64,000 nucleotides of DNA from Closterium sp. NIES-65 (taxonomy: Eukaryota; Streptophyta; Zygnematophyceae; Desmidiales; Closteriaceae), in assembly GCA_948144175.1 (NCBI GenBank), contig CANXME010002160.1:1683501-1747500 (forward strand), read 5' to 3'. A program made the position numbers and the translations under genes. Below the pieces are notes generated by a model. It was not told the origin of the DNA. It did not search any database and worked only from the letters and a program-made list of their open reading frames with translations. The stretch's first letter is position 1. Every line of letters starts with the position of its first letter. Shown here one piece after another: positions 9,626 through 20,631 of the stretch.

Positions 9626-12427
9626 TCAAGAGGTGAGCAAGTGAGGCAAGGTAGGCACAAGGCCCAGCTGAGTACAGAAGCGCTGATGGTCACAAGGCGC
9701 AAGCGCCTTGGTGAAGATATCAGCAGTGTTGGCCTCAGAGGCCACTTACGCAAGACGCAGCTGACCACGCTGCTGCAGCTCACGAGCAAGAAAGTAGCGG
9801 AGAGCAATGTGCTTCGTTCTATGCTCCAGTCGCTGGTCCCAACACAAGGCCAGTATGGCCTTGTTGTCTACGTACAGCACTGGAGGAGAACGAGGCGGCT
9901 CTCCGAGGTCAGTCAGCAGGTAGGTGAGCCAGCGAAGCTCCTGTGCAGCCATGGCTCCTGCGTAGATCTCAGCCTCACAACTGTAGCCAAGAACAGAAGA
10001 CGAGCGAGTAGCCCGCCACGAAACAGAGCCGGAACCAAGGATGAAGGTGTAACCCTGTTACGACCGCTTCGTAGCTTGGTCGTCAGCCCAAGAAGAGTCT
10101 GCGTGCCAAGTAAGGACCACTGGACTCTGCCCTCCAAGCACTAGCCCCATGCACGACGTACTGCACACGTAGCGCAACACCCTCTTCGCTGCAGCCATGT
10201 GCTCTGGTCTGTGTCGCCCAGGAGCAACATAGCGTGCCAAGATGCTAAGAGGGTATGCAAGGTCAGGTCGTGTGCAGGTCATCAGGTACATGAGGCAGCC
10301 AACAAGCTCTGGGTACGGGCCACTCGACTCTACGGACTTATCCGAAGGCAGAGCTGAGAGCGAGTGGCGAGTAGGCAGAGGAGTGGCCTGAGGCGAGGAG
10401 TACGTGAAGCCGAAGCGCTGAAGGACCTGCTGCACCATGTGTGACTGAGTCAGGGTAATGGTGCGGCGTGCTCTGTCCCGAGTGATCTGCAAGCCAAGGT
10501 AGCTGCGCAGTTCACCCAGGTCAGTGCACATGTGTCTCTTCTGCAGCTAAGACTTCACGTGGGCGAGTCCAGCAGTGTCAGTTGTGGCAAAGACCAAGTC
10601 GTCGAGGTATTGAGGATGTAGAACGGCGGCAAAGAAGTGTCGGTTTGCAGAAACAAGACTGGCGGCGTAGTCTAGGCGAAAGCAAGCAGCAAAGTCGACG
10701 AGCTCAGCAACTAGGGCCGACGCAGCAGTGGACTCAAAGGAAGGGTCAGTGACAACAGTAGCAAGGAGACGCGTGACAGTAGGACTGGTGGCACGAAGAG
10801 AGTCCGACTCCGGGTCGGCAAGAGCAAGAAGAGAAGACTCAGGAGTAGAAGGTAAAGGGGCACGCAGAGGAGCAGTGGACGGACGCAGAGACATCCGGTG
10901 TGTGCCAAGGACAGGAGGAGGACGCTGACGCGAACCGCGACCACTAGTGCGAGCAGCACGGAGAGGCGACAAAGGGCGAGACGCAGGCTCACGATGCTCA
11001 GCAAGACCTCCAGTAGGACCAGTGTAGGGAGACGGAGCAGGCAGTGGGGAGGCCGGCTTTAACTGTAACTGCGAAGGGACAGGCTGTGGACACTCTAAGG
11101 GAGGAGAAGGACCAATAGAAGACAGGAGACCAAGAACCTGCAGAAGGAGCGGAACGAAGTACGGCCGAGGCCGCGCGACGACTCCAAACACAGCAAGGAC
11201 AGCACCAGCAACCCCAGTGGCAGCACCAGCACCAGTAGCAGCTCCAGCTCCAGTACCTCCAGGAGCACCAGTAGTACCCCCAACAGGACCGCCTCCAGGA
11301 CCGACAGTAGTAGCCTCCGCACCAACACCCGCAGCAGCTCCAGCTCCATAAGTACCAGTAGGTCCAGCAGCTCCAGTACTCCCAGTACGAGCACCTCTGG
11401 GACCCGTGGCACCAGCTCCCTCACCAGCAACAGAACCTCTAGTACCCGCAGCACCTCCAGCTCCAGCAGCTCGCCTCCAGCGCAGGGCAAACCACTTACG
11501 CACCTCCTGTGGAGAGAGTGGCTCCCGGCGAGAAGAAGCATCCGGAGAACCGGCAGGCACAGCACCAGCAGGCCCAGCTCCCTCCAGCTCCGCACCCCCA
11601 GGCTCAGCACCTCCAGGCGTAGCACCCCCAGGCTCAGCACCCTCAAACTCAGTACCCCCAGGCTCCACACCCCCCGGCTCAGCACCCCCAGGCGTAGCAC
11701 CTCCAGGCCCAGCACCCCCAAACTCAGCACCCCCAGGCTCAGCACCCCCTGTCGGAGTACCCTCAGGCTCAGCACCCCCAGGCGTAGCACCCACACGCTC
11801 AGCACCCCCAGAGTCAGCACCCCCAGGCTCAGCACCCTCAGCAGCACCAGAGTCACCAGCGACCTCGACAGGCTCAACAGCGTCTACCTGGGACACACCT
11901 GAAGGGGCAGGACCCTGAGGGGGGAGGGGGTCTACCGGGGGGGGACCTGGCACAAGGAAGAGCGGTGGCGGGGGGAGGGACGGAGTGCGGTAGGGGAAGA
12001 GACGGTAGTAGGGGACCGACTCGTCGAACGTGACGTCCTGGGAGGACAGAACACGGCGAGAGGTGGGGTGGTAGAACTGCCACCCTGGCGCGTCAGGGGG
12101 GAAACCTAGAAAGACGCAAGGAGCAGCACGAGGGGACAGCTTGTCCGCAGACAAGTCGCGGACAAACGCCCGAGATCCCCAGACACGGAACGCAGACGCA
12201 TCGCCAACCTTCCCCGTCCACAGCAAAGCTGGGGAGGTCTCCGGCATGGAGACCCTGGGCTGAAGATTGATCTGATGCGCCGCGTACCGGACCGTAAACG
12301 GCCACAGAAAATGGGGGGCAGCCGCATGCATCATGGACGTACGGGCGACGTCCATGACCATGCCAATGCGACGCTCAGCAATCCCATTTTGCTGTGGAGA
12401 GTCCGGAAGCGTGAAGGTCTGGCGCAT
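9626..12427 (-). pseudogene. R2 integrase, linker, truncated RT, RNase H
   Basis: A 626-codon frame (10547-12427) runs from RQTFTLPDSPQQNGIAERR (integrase Glu region) through the linker with the motif SPQEVRKWFALRW and GGAEP repeats to VTRLLATVVTDPSFES. It then jumps to the RT active-site end (YLDDLVFATTDTAGLAHVKS). R3-R5 have roughly 0.7 kb more here; the junction near 10650 has an AACA microhomology. The stop TAG at 10547-10549 stands where R3 has CAG. RT resumes at 10531 (TDLGELRSYLGLQITRD) and RNase H ends at 9626 after further breaks. Confidence 0.87.
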
Positions 12428-12532
12428 GCCTCGTGCACGACAGTAGGCTTGCAGAAGGCTAGAGGAGAACTCTCCGCCTGTATCAGAGTGCAGACGCAGA
12501 ACAGGAAAGTCCGAGCCGAAGTTCCGCCTGAG

Positions 12533-13825
12533 CTAGAGACGAGCTGCGTAGATCCAGTCGATCAACACCTCAGTGACATCACCCTTGCTGCGCAAGGGGA
12601 AGACTGTGGTGTAACGCGAGTAGTCGTCAACCACCAGCACGAAGTAGCGCTCGTGACCCTGTCCACGGACGCAGGCCGGGCCCCACACGTCCATGTGAAG
12701 CGTCTGCAGCGGGGCCTCTGTCGGAGGAAACTGGGAGGATTGAGGGGCAGCCCGCTGCCGCCCCTTGACACAGGGGACGCAGGTAGGGCCGGGCCCCGGA
12801 GGAAGGGGAGGGAGGGACCGGGGAAGACCAGAGACAAGGACACGGGAGGCCATGCTTTGGAGACGAAGCAGGGAGGGGTGACCAAGGCGGTGGTGCCAAA
12901 GGAGAGTCTCGTGAGACAGGAGGCGACACGAGCAGGGGGCAGACTCAGGACCAGACCTGGACGCTGCAGCTAACACCTGACCCGACGCAGCTACCTGACC
13001 AGACGTAGGGACTGGAGGAGACGCAGTGGTTAGTGTGTACAGGCTCGACCCCGGCCGACATGTAAACGTGGCCAGGTGTCGGCCTGTCCGAGCGTCTGTG
13101 CAGTGGGTCACCCGCTGACTCGCAGGAGTGAACTCGTGAACCCCCGCATCCTGTAGGTCAGCACCACTCACCAAGTTTGTAGAGAATGAGGGGAGGTAAA
13201 GACCAGACAGGGTGCCAGAGGGGGCCGCCGAACACGGGAGGACAGTGTAGAAGTGAGCAAGGACAGGACCCCCAGAGGGGTCTGCCAGAGAGACCGCAAC
13301 TGGCCGACCAAGCGGCGTGAGTGTGGTGCGATCTCGAAAGAAGGAGCGACTGGCCGACCAAGCCCCCGAGTCAAGTGTGAAGGTGTGGGAGGCCGAAGCC
13401 GGCGCAGTATCTAAGAGCATAGACTCACCAGTACCGGAGGAAGCACACGCACTACCACCTAGAGCAGCAGCCTCGCTAGCACCAAGAGCAGCAGCCTCAC
13501 CAGCACCTAGAGCAGCACTCGCAATGCCCGGGTCGGGCGGGAAACACCGGTAATAGTCACCCTCCTCACTAATAAACACAGTATACATAGCAGCAAGAAT
13601 AGCATCAAAGTCAAGGTCAAAGATAGCTACCCCTTCCCTAGACAGCTCGCCCCAGCGAGGGATCTCAGTGGCCTCAGGGAACTGGTGACGCCAAGCGTCC
13701 GTCAGGCGGCCAAAGTAGCGCTGGGTGGGGTGCGCACCCCCACACGGCTCACCCGCAAAGTCGCCGGTGCGCAGGACGTGATGCACGGACCAGTACCCCC
13801 ACCCCGCTGGCGTGCAGCGTACCAC
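12533..13825 (-). pseudogene. R2 gag end, protease and integrase N-terminal half
   Basis: A frame of 430 codons covers the Cys/His region (CGGAHPTQRYFGRL), FDLDFDAILAAMY, the Ala-rich AAALGASEAAALG spacer, protease, VSLADPSGGPVLAHF, pre-integrase zinc (LLWHHRLGHPSLL, CVPCVKG) and integrase up to MDVWGP and VDDYSRYTTVFPLRSK. The protease active site reads LDSGAWSASRSFF, three residues longer than LDSGASRSFF in R5. The insertion copies a neighbouring CTGGCCGACCAAGC. The frame ends at TAG 12533-12535, where R5 has CAG. Confidence 0.87.
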
Positions 13826-14896
13826 TCACGGAGCTGCTGAGGGGACAGGGTCTCCCGACTACGCTGCTGCTGCTGGCGCTGACCATCACCGAAGCCACTC
13901 CTCTGCGAAGAGCCACGACCTCCTCCTCCTCCTCCTCCGCCACCGCCTCCTCCACCTCCGCCACCTCCACCATCTCCGCTCCCACCGCCACCGCCGCCGC
14001 CTCCGCCTCCACTGCCGCGACCGACACCTCCATCCCCGCCACCACCCCCACCGCCACCCCCACTCCCTCCTCCGCCTCCACCTCCTCCACCGCCTCCACT
14101 AGCTCCTCCAGCGCCCCTGCCCCCCTTGCCCTTGCCAGAGCGGCGTCTCCCACTAGGGGTAGACGCCGCACCGACCGACTCAAGCCCAACGAGGTCGGCC
14201 GCAGCAGCAGAGGCAACAGAGGGCAAAAGGGGGGACGGGGAACACCCCTCAAAGATCGGGGTGCGCGGGTCACCACGAGAGGCTCCTACAGCGACTATGC
14301 TCTTCTCCGCTGCTAGGAGGGCCTTCTCAAGGAGGTCAATAGTGAGAGTGGTGGGACAGATTGAGAGAAAGTGGTCCCTGACTACGCGAAGGGAGTCAGA
14401 GAGCCAGGTGACTTATGTACATGGGGGGGGGGGGGGTCTTGGCGCAGAACTCATCAGGAAGCGCAGCGCGGTAGCGAGTGTCACTAGTGCGGAGGTGCGT
14501 AATGAGGTCAGCGACTGTGGGAAAGGGAGCAAGGTCAGGGAAGAGGTACGGTAGCATGAGGCGGCTCAGTGCAGCAGTGGCAGGGGAGGAGTAGCGTGCA
14601 AATACAGCGTCGTACAAGGTCTGAGCACTCTTGTACTGACTAAAGTGCGCGCGCTCAGAGGTAGGCAGGTGGCGACGCATAGCAAGACGTGCAGCAGCAT
14701 CGCGCGTGGCCCACTGTGAGCAGACAGTGGCGTAAGCATCAGCAGCAGGGGCAGGAGAGGCACCAGAGGTGAGGTCAAAGAGGAAGAGACTGTCTGCCCT
14801 ATCGCACTGTAGGAAAAGCTGCAGGTCATCTACCCATACGTCAAAGTCAAGGGCCCGACCCTAAGCGTCAAAAGCGAGGAAACTAGGGGTAGCCAT
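13702..14896 (-). pseudogene. R2 gag
   Basis: Gag begins at the ATG at 14896 (MATPSFLAFDA) and encodes the capsid-type domain: VWVDDLQLFLQCD, QWATRDAAARLAMRRH, FSQYKSAQTLYDAVFARYSS, LMLPYLFPD, TVADLITHLRTSDTRY. A run of 14 C follows, then a long Gly-rich tract and SRETLSPQQLREWYAARQ. Defects: a TAG (GAG in relatives) at about 14863, a small deletion after MYI and a frameshift near 13800. The capsid-type segment resembles UBN2/Retrotran_gag_2 proteins of plant copia elements. Confidence 0.85.
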
Positions 14897-15979
14897 GACA
14901 GCAGTAGACTAGCAGCGCGAACAGTAGGGTGAGGGCAGTGGAGTGACAGAGGCGCTGCTCTTACCAGACAGGGCGGCTCGGGCGGCTCGGCTGCAGGGCG
15001 ACTCGGCGGCTCGGCAGCTGGGCGGTAGGCGGCTCGGCAGCTGGGCGTCTCGGCGGCTCGGCTGCTGGGCGGCTCGGTGGCTCGACTGCTGGGCGGCTCG
15101 GCGGCTCAACTGCTGGGCGGCTTGGCAGCTCGGCTGCAGGGCGGCTCGGCGGCTCGGCTGCTGGGCGGCTCGGCGGCTGGGCGGCTCGGCGGCTCGGTTG
15201 CTGGGCGGCGCAGTGGCTCGGCTGCTGGGCGGCTTGGTGGCTGGGCGACTCGGCGGCTCTGCTGCTGGGCGGCTCGGCGGGGCCGCAAAGGAGGTGGCGG
15301 AAGGGCTGCTGAGAGGGTGGCGTCCGGGGCCGCTGAGAGGAGGCGGCTGGGCCGCCGAGAGGAGGCGGCAAGGCCGCGGAGAGGAGGCGGCGGGGCCGCG
15401 GAGAGTAGGCGGCGGGGCAACCGAGAGGAGGCGGCGGGGCCGCTTAAAGGAGGCGGCGGGGCCGCTGAAAGGAGACGGTGGGGCCGCTGAAAGGAGACGG
15501 TGGGGCCGCTGAAAGGAGACAGCGGGGCCGCTGAGAAGGGCGGCAACGGGCCGCTGAAGAGGGCGGCGCTAGAGCCGCAGGGAGGGCGGCGTCAGGGCCG
15601 TGCAAGGGCGGCGACGGGGCCGTTGGTGAAAGGGCGGCGAGGGGCCGCAGGGGGAGAGCGGCGACGGGCCGCGAAGGGCGGCGGATCGGGGCCGCAAGAG
15701 CGGCGGATCGGGGCCGCAAGAGGCCGCTAGGGGGCCGTGAGGGTGGCTTGGGCGGCGCGACGCGGCCGTTAGGGCGGCGCGACGCGACCGCTAGGGCAGC
15801 GCGACGGGGCCGCTAGGGGCCGCTAAGGGCGACGCGACGGGGCCGTGAGGGGCCTAGCGAGGGCGCGACGGTAAGGAAAGCATACGAGGCGCGACTCGGG
15901 CCTAAGCAGAGCACGCTCCGGGCAGGAAAAAAAAAATTCATAGTGGTGGGCCCTAAGAATCATTCCCATTAGGGAACCT
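14897..15979 (-). other. R2 5' leader, GC-rich tandem repeats
   Basis: Untranslated leader between the primer-binding site and gag. About 14961-15290 is built from CGGCTCGGCGG-type units; 15290-15720 from GGGCCGCTGAAAGGAG-type units. The open frames over it are low-complexity and change with the repeat phase, so I do not call them genes. A splice-donor-like GGTAAGAGC (minus strand) lies about 65 bases before the gag ATG. Confidence 0.75.
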
Positions 15980-16118
15980 GCTCGATACCATGAGAAGAAA
16001 CCAGAATGATTGAACTATGAATGAATTGGGTACAAGTACTAACCCTAATTGGGTTGTACCCCTTATGGGCTACCCCACTATAGCCTACACAATATGCATG
16101 AGCTATAATGTTCTGACA
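15980..16118 (-). repeat. R2 primer-binding site and 5' LTR
   Basis: The LTR is 15991-16118 and differs from the 3' LTR at two positions. On the minus strand it is directly followed by TGGTATCGAGC (15980-15990), which matches the plant initiator-Met tRNA complement TGGTATCAGAGC except for one missing base. Confidence 0.92.
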
Positions 16119-17578
16119 ACCAGTACCTAGGGCAGCACACGCACTAGCACATAGAGCAGCAGCCTCACCAACACCTAGAGCAGCAGCCTCTATGCCTTAG
16201 TCAGGCGGAACACACAGGTAACAGTCACCCTCATCACTAGTAGACACAACATACATGGCAGCAATTATGGCATCATAATCCAGATCAAATATAGCAACCC
16301 CCGACCTAAGTAGCTCGCCCCAGCGGGGGATCTCAGTGGCGTCAGGGAACTAGAGACGCCACGCGTCCGTCAGGCGGCCGAAGCAGTGCTGGGTGGTGTG
16401 CGGGCCACCGCACGGCTCACCAGTGCGGTCGCCGGTACACGGGACGTAGGCACAAGGACCAGCACCCCCACCCCGCGGATGCGCAGCGTACCACTCACGA
16501 AGCTGCTGGGGGGGCGGGGTCCCACAAGTGCGCTGCTGCTGCTGGCGCTGACCACCACCAAAGCCGCTCCGTTGCACAGCGCCACCCCGACCAGCTCCAC
16601 CTCCGCCGCCGCCACCTCCGCCACCGCCGCCACCGCCTCCTCCTCCGCTCCCACCGCCACCGCCGCCGCCGCCTCCGCCTCCGCCGCCGCCACCGAAGCC
16701 CCCACCCCCACCACCACTCCCACCGCCACCCCCACTCCCTCCGCCGCCTCCACCGCCACCTCCACCGCTCCCGCCAGCCCCTCTAGCGCCCTTGCCCCCC
16801 TTGCCGGTGCGGCGTCTCCCGCTAGGGGCAGACGCAGCGCCGACCGACTCGGTGCCAACGAATTCGACGGCAGTAGCAGCGGCAACAGAGGGCAAAAGGG
16901 AGGAGGGGGAGCACCCCTCAAAGAAGGGGGCACAAGGGTCACCACGAGAGGCTCCTACAGCGACTATACTCTTCTCGGCTGCAAGGAGGCGCTCCTCGAG
17001 GAGGTCAACGGTGAGCGTGGTGGGGCAAACAGAGAGGAAGTGGTCCTTGACCGAGCGAAGGGAGTCAGGGAGCCGGGTGACTATGTAGTAGATTGTGATG
17101 TACATGGGGGGTGGGGGTTCTTGGCGCAGAACTCAGCAGGAAGCGCAGCGCGGTAGCGGGTGTCACTAGCGCGAAGGTGCGTTATGAGGTCAGCGACTGT
17201 GGGAAAGGCGGCGAGGTCAGGAAACAGGTACGGCAGCATGAGGTGGCTAAGGGCAGCAGTGGCAGGGGAAGAGTAGTGTGCAATGACAGCATCGTACAGG
17301 GTCTTAGCACTCTTGTACTGACTAAAGTGCGGGCGCTCAGTGGACGGCAAGTGACTACGCACCGCAAGACGGGCAGCAGCATTGCGTGTGGCCCACTGTG
17401 AGCGAACAGTGCTGTCAGCATCGGCAGCAGGAGCAGCAGAGGCGCGAGACGTGAGATCAAACAGTGAGAGACCGTCCTTTCTATCGCACTGTAGGAAAAG
17501 CTGTAGATTGTCAACCCAGACCTCAAAGTCAACAGCCCGACCCTCAGCATCAAAGACTAGAACGCTAGGGGTAGCCAT
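16119..17578 (-). pseudogene. R1 gag
   Basis: ATG at 17578 opens MATPSVLVFDAEGRAVDFEVW. The capsid-type region (LQLFLQCDRKDG, FSQYKSAKTLYDAVIAHYSS, LMLPYLFPD, ADLITHLRASDTRYRAALPAEF) is followed by the C tract, interrupted here by an A and of a length that breaks the frame (frame change at about 17100). The second frame (17105-16350) carries YYIVTRLPDSLRSVKDHFLSVCPTTLTVDLLEERLLAAEKSIVAVG, a Gly tract of more than 60 residues, PPPQQLREWYAAHP and the Cys/His cluster. It ends at the R2 insertion with decayed AAALG repeats. Confidence 0.85.
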
Positions 17579-18507
17579 GACAGCAGTGGTAGCAGGCTAG
17601 GGGCAGCAGTAGCAGGCGTGGCTCGGTAGTGCTCTTACCAGGGCTGGTGGGTAGGGGCCCGCAAGTGGTGGGGCAGGGCCGAGGCGTGTCGGCAGGGATA
17701 GGGCCGCGAGCGTGGCGGCGGCTCCTGCTGTCAGCGGCGGCGGCAGTTGCGGCTGTCGGTGGCGACGGCTGCTGCTGTCGGCGGGCGCCACTGCTGTCGA
17801 CGGCGTCTGCTGCCGTCTGCTGCTGCTGGCGGCGGCGGCGGGTGCTGCTAGCGGCGGCTGCTGCTGTTCGCGGAGGAGCCGAGAAGGGGCCGGGAAGGGT
17901 GGCGAAGGGGCCACGAGGGACCGTTATGGGGCCGCGAAGGGCGGCGACGGGGCCGTGAAGGGCACCGACGGGGCCGCAAAGGGTGGCAATGGGGCCGAGA
18001 CGGGCGGTGACGGGGCCGCGAAGGGCGGCAACGGGGCCGCGAAGGGGCCGCGAGGGGCCTCGAAGGGCGGCGACGGGGCCGCTAGGGGCGGCGACGGGGC
18101 TGCAAAGGGCGGCGGCGGGGCCGAGAAGGGGCCGCGAGGGGCCTCGAAGGGCGGCAACGGGGCTGCTAGGGGCGGCAACGGGGCCGCGAAGGGCGGCGAC
18201 GAGGCCGAGAAGGGGCCGCGAGGGGCCTCGAAGGGCGGCGACGGGGCCGCTAGGGGCGGCGACGGGGCCGCGAAGGGGCTGCGAGGGGGCCGTGAGAGGG
18301 GCCGTGAGGGGCCGTGAGAGGCCGTGAGGGGCCGTGAGAGGGGCCGCTACGGGGCCGTAAGGGAGCGCGACGGGCCGCTAAGGGCAGGGGACGCGACGGG
18401 AGGGCAGGCACACGGGGCGCGACTCGGGCAGGGGCAAAGCGCGCTTCGGGCAGGAAAAAAAAGTCGATTTTCGGTGGGCCCTAGGAAACGTTCCCACTAG
18501 GGAACCT
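17579..18507 (-). other. R1 5' leader, GC-rich tandem repeats
   Basis: Leader of R1. About 17890-18340 consists of GGGCCGCGAAGGGCGGCGACG-like repeats of roughly 24 bp; 17700-17880 is rich in CTGCTG/GGCGGC. No gene is supported. A donor-like GGTAAGAGC (minus strand) lies near 17632-17640, upstream of the gag ATG. Confidence 0.7.
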
Positions 18508-18645
18508 GCTCTATACCATGTGAAAGAACGAGGAATGATTGACTAGAGGAAAGGTTGGGTACAAGTACAAACCCTAGAAATGTGTTGTACCCCATATGTG
18601 CTACCCCACTATAGCCTACACAGGCTAAGTCATATAAGTCTGACA
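18508..18645 (-). repeat. R1 primer-binding site and 5' LTR
   Basis: LTR 18519-18645 (127 bp). The adjoining minus-strand site TGGTATAGAGC (18508-18518) is the initiator-Met primer site lacking one C; R5 has the same variant. Confidence 0.9.
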
Positions 18646-18974
18646 CTGGAGGCCCTGGAGCTGGTGTTGTCGACCCATGCGTTGGAGACCCTGGAGCTGG
18701 AGGTGCCAGTTCTGGGGGTGCTGCTGCTTGAGGCATTGGAGCTGGAGGCCCTGTAGCTGGTACTGTCGACCCTGGAGTTAGGGACCCTGGGGCTAGAGGT
18801 GCCGGTTCTGGGAGTGCTGCTGCTAGAGGCACTGGAGCTGGAGGTGCTATTGTTGGAGGCGCTGGAGCTGGGGGATCTGGAGCTGCTGGAGGCGCTAGAG
18901 CTGGAGGTGCTGCCGCTGGAGGCACTGGAGCTGGAGGTGCTGCTGCTGGAGCCGCTGGAGTTGGAGGTGCTACT
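18646..18974 (+). mobile_element. B0 second piece (linker repeats)
   Basis: GGAGGTGCTGCTGCTGGAGGCACTGGAGCT-type repeats in + orientation continue the linker interrupted at 4188. Bounded by R1 on the left and G1 on the right. Coding for Gly/Ala repeats is plausible in one frame but decayed. Confidence 0.75.
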
Positions 18975-19336
18975 TGTGAGAGTACGACGGCTTATGCCAG
19001 CTATGCTTGCTTTCCTTTACTTTATTATGCTATTTCTAGCATAGGATAATTATATGCATGCATGAATTGCTTGATTTCCTATATTTTATTATAGTTATAG
19101 CACTGAGCTAGGTTACGTGCACCGAATTCTGGCTTTTTCGGTTGCCACCGAATTGCCTTCTACCGAATTCGGTAAGGATCTGTTCGGGACGCTACGCGGC
19201 CCGCGGAACCTTCGCGTAACACCTGGTTACGGGGCCTTGTGTCGAGCCTATATATAGCCTCGTGTTGTACCCAGGTGATCATTCAATTCGACTCAATTCT
19301 CATTCTCTTTTCTGAGCTCGATCCTAGATCCTCACA
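18975..19336 (+). repeat. G1 5' LTR
   Basis: 362 bp. It differs from the 3' LTR by about nine substitutions and a 17-bp deletion between short TTTCCT repeats (CGGCTAGGTGCTTTCCT is present only in the 3' copy). Confidence 0.92.
19248..19257 (+). promoter_or_regulatory. TATA box candidate in G1 LTR
   Basis: CTATATATAG lies about 80 bp before the LTR end, a usual place for the element's own promoter. The 3' LTR has the weakened CTATGTATAG at the same position. Confidence 0.5.
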
Positions 19337-19338
19337 CT

Positions 19339-19351
19339 TGGTAATGAGAGC
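19339..19351 (+). other. G1 primer-binding site
   Basis: TGGTAATGAGAGC begins two bases after the LTR end. It resembles the initiator-Met tRNA site TGGTATCAGAGC with changes. The following 92 bases up to the R3 insertion are the G1 leader. Confidence 0.6.
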
Positions 19352-19443
19352 CCGTTTACACGCGAAGTTCTTTCAACCGCTAAAAACCAGTCTTCAAAAA
19401 CCGCGGGGGCGACGCAGTCAATCATCGATTTTGGGTACGTAAA

Positions 19444-19579
19444 TGTCAGATTTATATGACATAGCTACTATAGGCTATAGTGGGGTAGCACATATGGGGT
19501 ACAGCTTTCTAGGGTTTGTACTTGTACCCAACTTTCCCTTAGTCATTTCATTCTCGTTCAGTTTCTAATGGTATCGAGC
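19444..19579 (+). repeat. R3 5' LTR and primer-binding site
   Basis: LTR 19444-19568, starting TGTCAGATTT; its last base pair has changed from CA to AA. TGGTATCGAGC follows at 19569-19579, the one-base-deleted initiator-Met site also seen in R2. Confidence 0.9.
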
Positions 19580-20631
19580 AGGTTCCCCTGTGGGAACTGT
19601 TCCTATTGCCCACCACCTTTTTTCCTTCCCGGAGCTCGCTCTACACTGCCCGAGTCGCGCTCCCCTCTCACGGCCCCGTCGCGCCGCCCTTTCGACCCTG
19701 TCTTGCCGCCTAAGCGGCCCCATCGCGTCGCCCTTGCGGCCCCGTCGCGTCGCCCTCGCGGCCCCTTCACATCGCGCCGCCCTAGCGGCCGCGTCACGCC
19801 GCCCTCGCGGCCCCGATCCGCCGCCCTCGCGGCTCCGTCGCGTCGCGCCGCCCTCGCGGCCCTTTCACGCCGCCCTCACGGCCCTTTCTAGCCGCCCTCG
19901 CGGCCCCTTCACGTCGCGCCGCCCTAACGGCCGCGTCGCGCCGCCCTCGCGGCCCCGATCCGCCGCCCTCGCGGCTCCGTCGCGTCGCGCCGCCCTCACA
20001 GCCCTTTCACGCCGCCCTCGCGGCCCTTTCGAGCCGCCCTCGCGGCCTCTTCAAGCCGCCCTCGCGACCCCCCCCCCTCCTAGCCGCCCTAGCGGCCCCG
20101 TCGCCTACTCCTGCAGCCCTGGCGCCGCCCTTTCCTGCCTCGGCGCCGCCTCTGCTGGCCCCGTCGCCTACCCCTGCGGCCCTGGCGCTGCCCTTCCCGG
20201 CCCCGGCGCCGCCTCTATTGGCCCCGACGCCGCTCCACCCGGCCCCGCCGCCGCTCCAACCGGCCCCGCCGCCGTCCCCACGCGGCTCCGCCGTCACCAC
20301 CGAGCCGCTGGCGCCGCCGAGCTGCTGCCGAGCCGCCCGATCCACCCGAGCCGCCCGAGCCGCCGCGCCACCTGAGCCGCCCGAGTCGCCGGGTCGCCGA
20401 GCCGCCGAGCTGCAGTTGCTGCCGAGCCGCTGTACCACCGAGCCGCCCGAGCCGCCCGAGCTGCCGAGTCGCCGAGCCGCAGTTGCTACCGAGCCACCGT
20501 ACCGCCGAGCCGCCCGAGCCGCCGAGTTGCCGAGCCGCCGAGCCGCCCGAGCCGCCCTGTCCGGTAAGAGCAGCGCCTCTGTCACTGCACTGCCCTTACC
20601 CTACTGTTCGCGCTGCTAGTCTACTGCTGTC
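19580..20631 (+). other. R3 5' leader, GC-rich
   Basis: CGCCGCCCTCGCGGCCCC-type repeats (about 19660-20080), then GCCGAGCCGCCCGAG-type repeats (20280-20550). The long open frames are low-complexity Pro/Arg/Ala and are not called as genes. GGTAAGAGC at 20563-20571 is followed by CTGCTAG about 45 bases later, directly before the gag ATG, the pattern of a very short intron. Confidence 0.7.

Larger units (their letters stand above)
9286..16118 (-). mobile_element. Copia element R2, nested in R1
   Basis: 6833 bp with LTRs at 9286-9413 and 15991-16118 (128 bp each, 2 differences) and a perfect target-site duplication ACCAG at 9281-9285 and 16119-16123. It lies in the Ala-rich region between gag and protease of R1, in the same orientation. 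Gag, protease, integrase and RNase H are recognisable, but about 0.7 kb of the linker/RT region is deleted near 10650 and several stops and frameshifts are present, so it is not autonomous. Confidence 0.93.
4189..18645 (-). mobile_element. Copia element R1 (contains R2)
   Basis: LTR retrotransposon on the minus strand inserted in the B0 linker. The LTRs are 4189-4318 (3') and 18519-18645 (5'). The flanking 5-mers are TTGGA (4184-4188) and CTGGA (18646-18650), one mismatch, consistent with an aged target-site duplication. Gag lies at 16119-17578 and pol at 4516-9285; between them sits the complete element R2. Without R2 it is about 7.6 kb. It is decayed by frameshifts, stops and a 236-bp internal duplication, so it is dead as an autonomous element. 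Confidence 0.9.

Noticed and set aside
13921..14110. Triplet-type repeat expansion (CCTCCACCG)
   Set aside because: It is the Gly-rich tail of R2 gag on the minus strand and has counterparts in R1 and R3.
14961..15720. Long Arg/Leu/Gly-rich open frames in the R2 leader
   Set aside because: Low-complexity GC repeats open in several frames at once, lying between the primer site and gag; no domain or conserved start.
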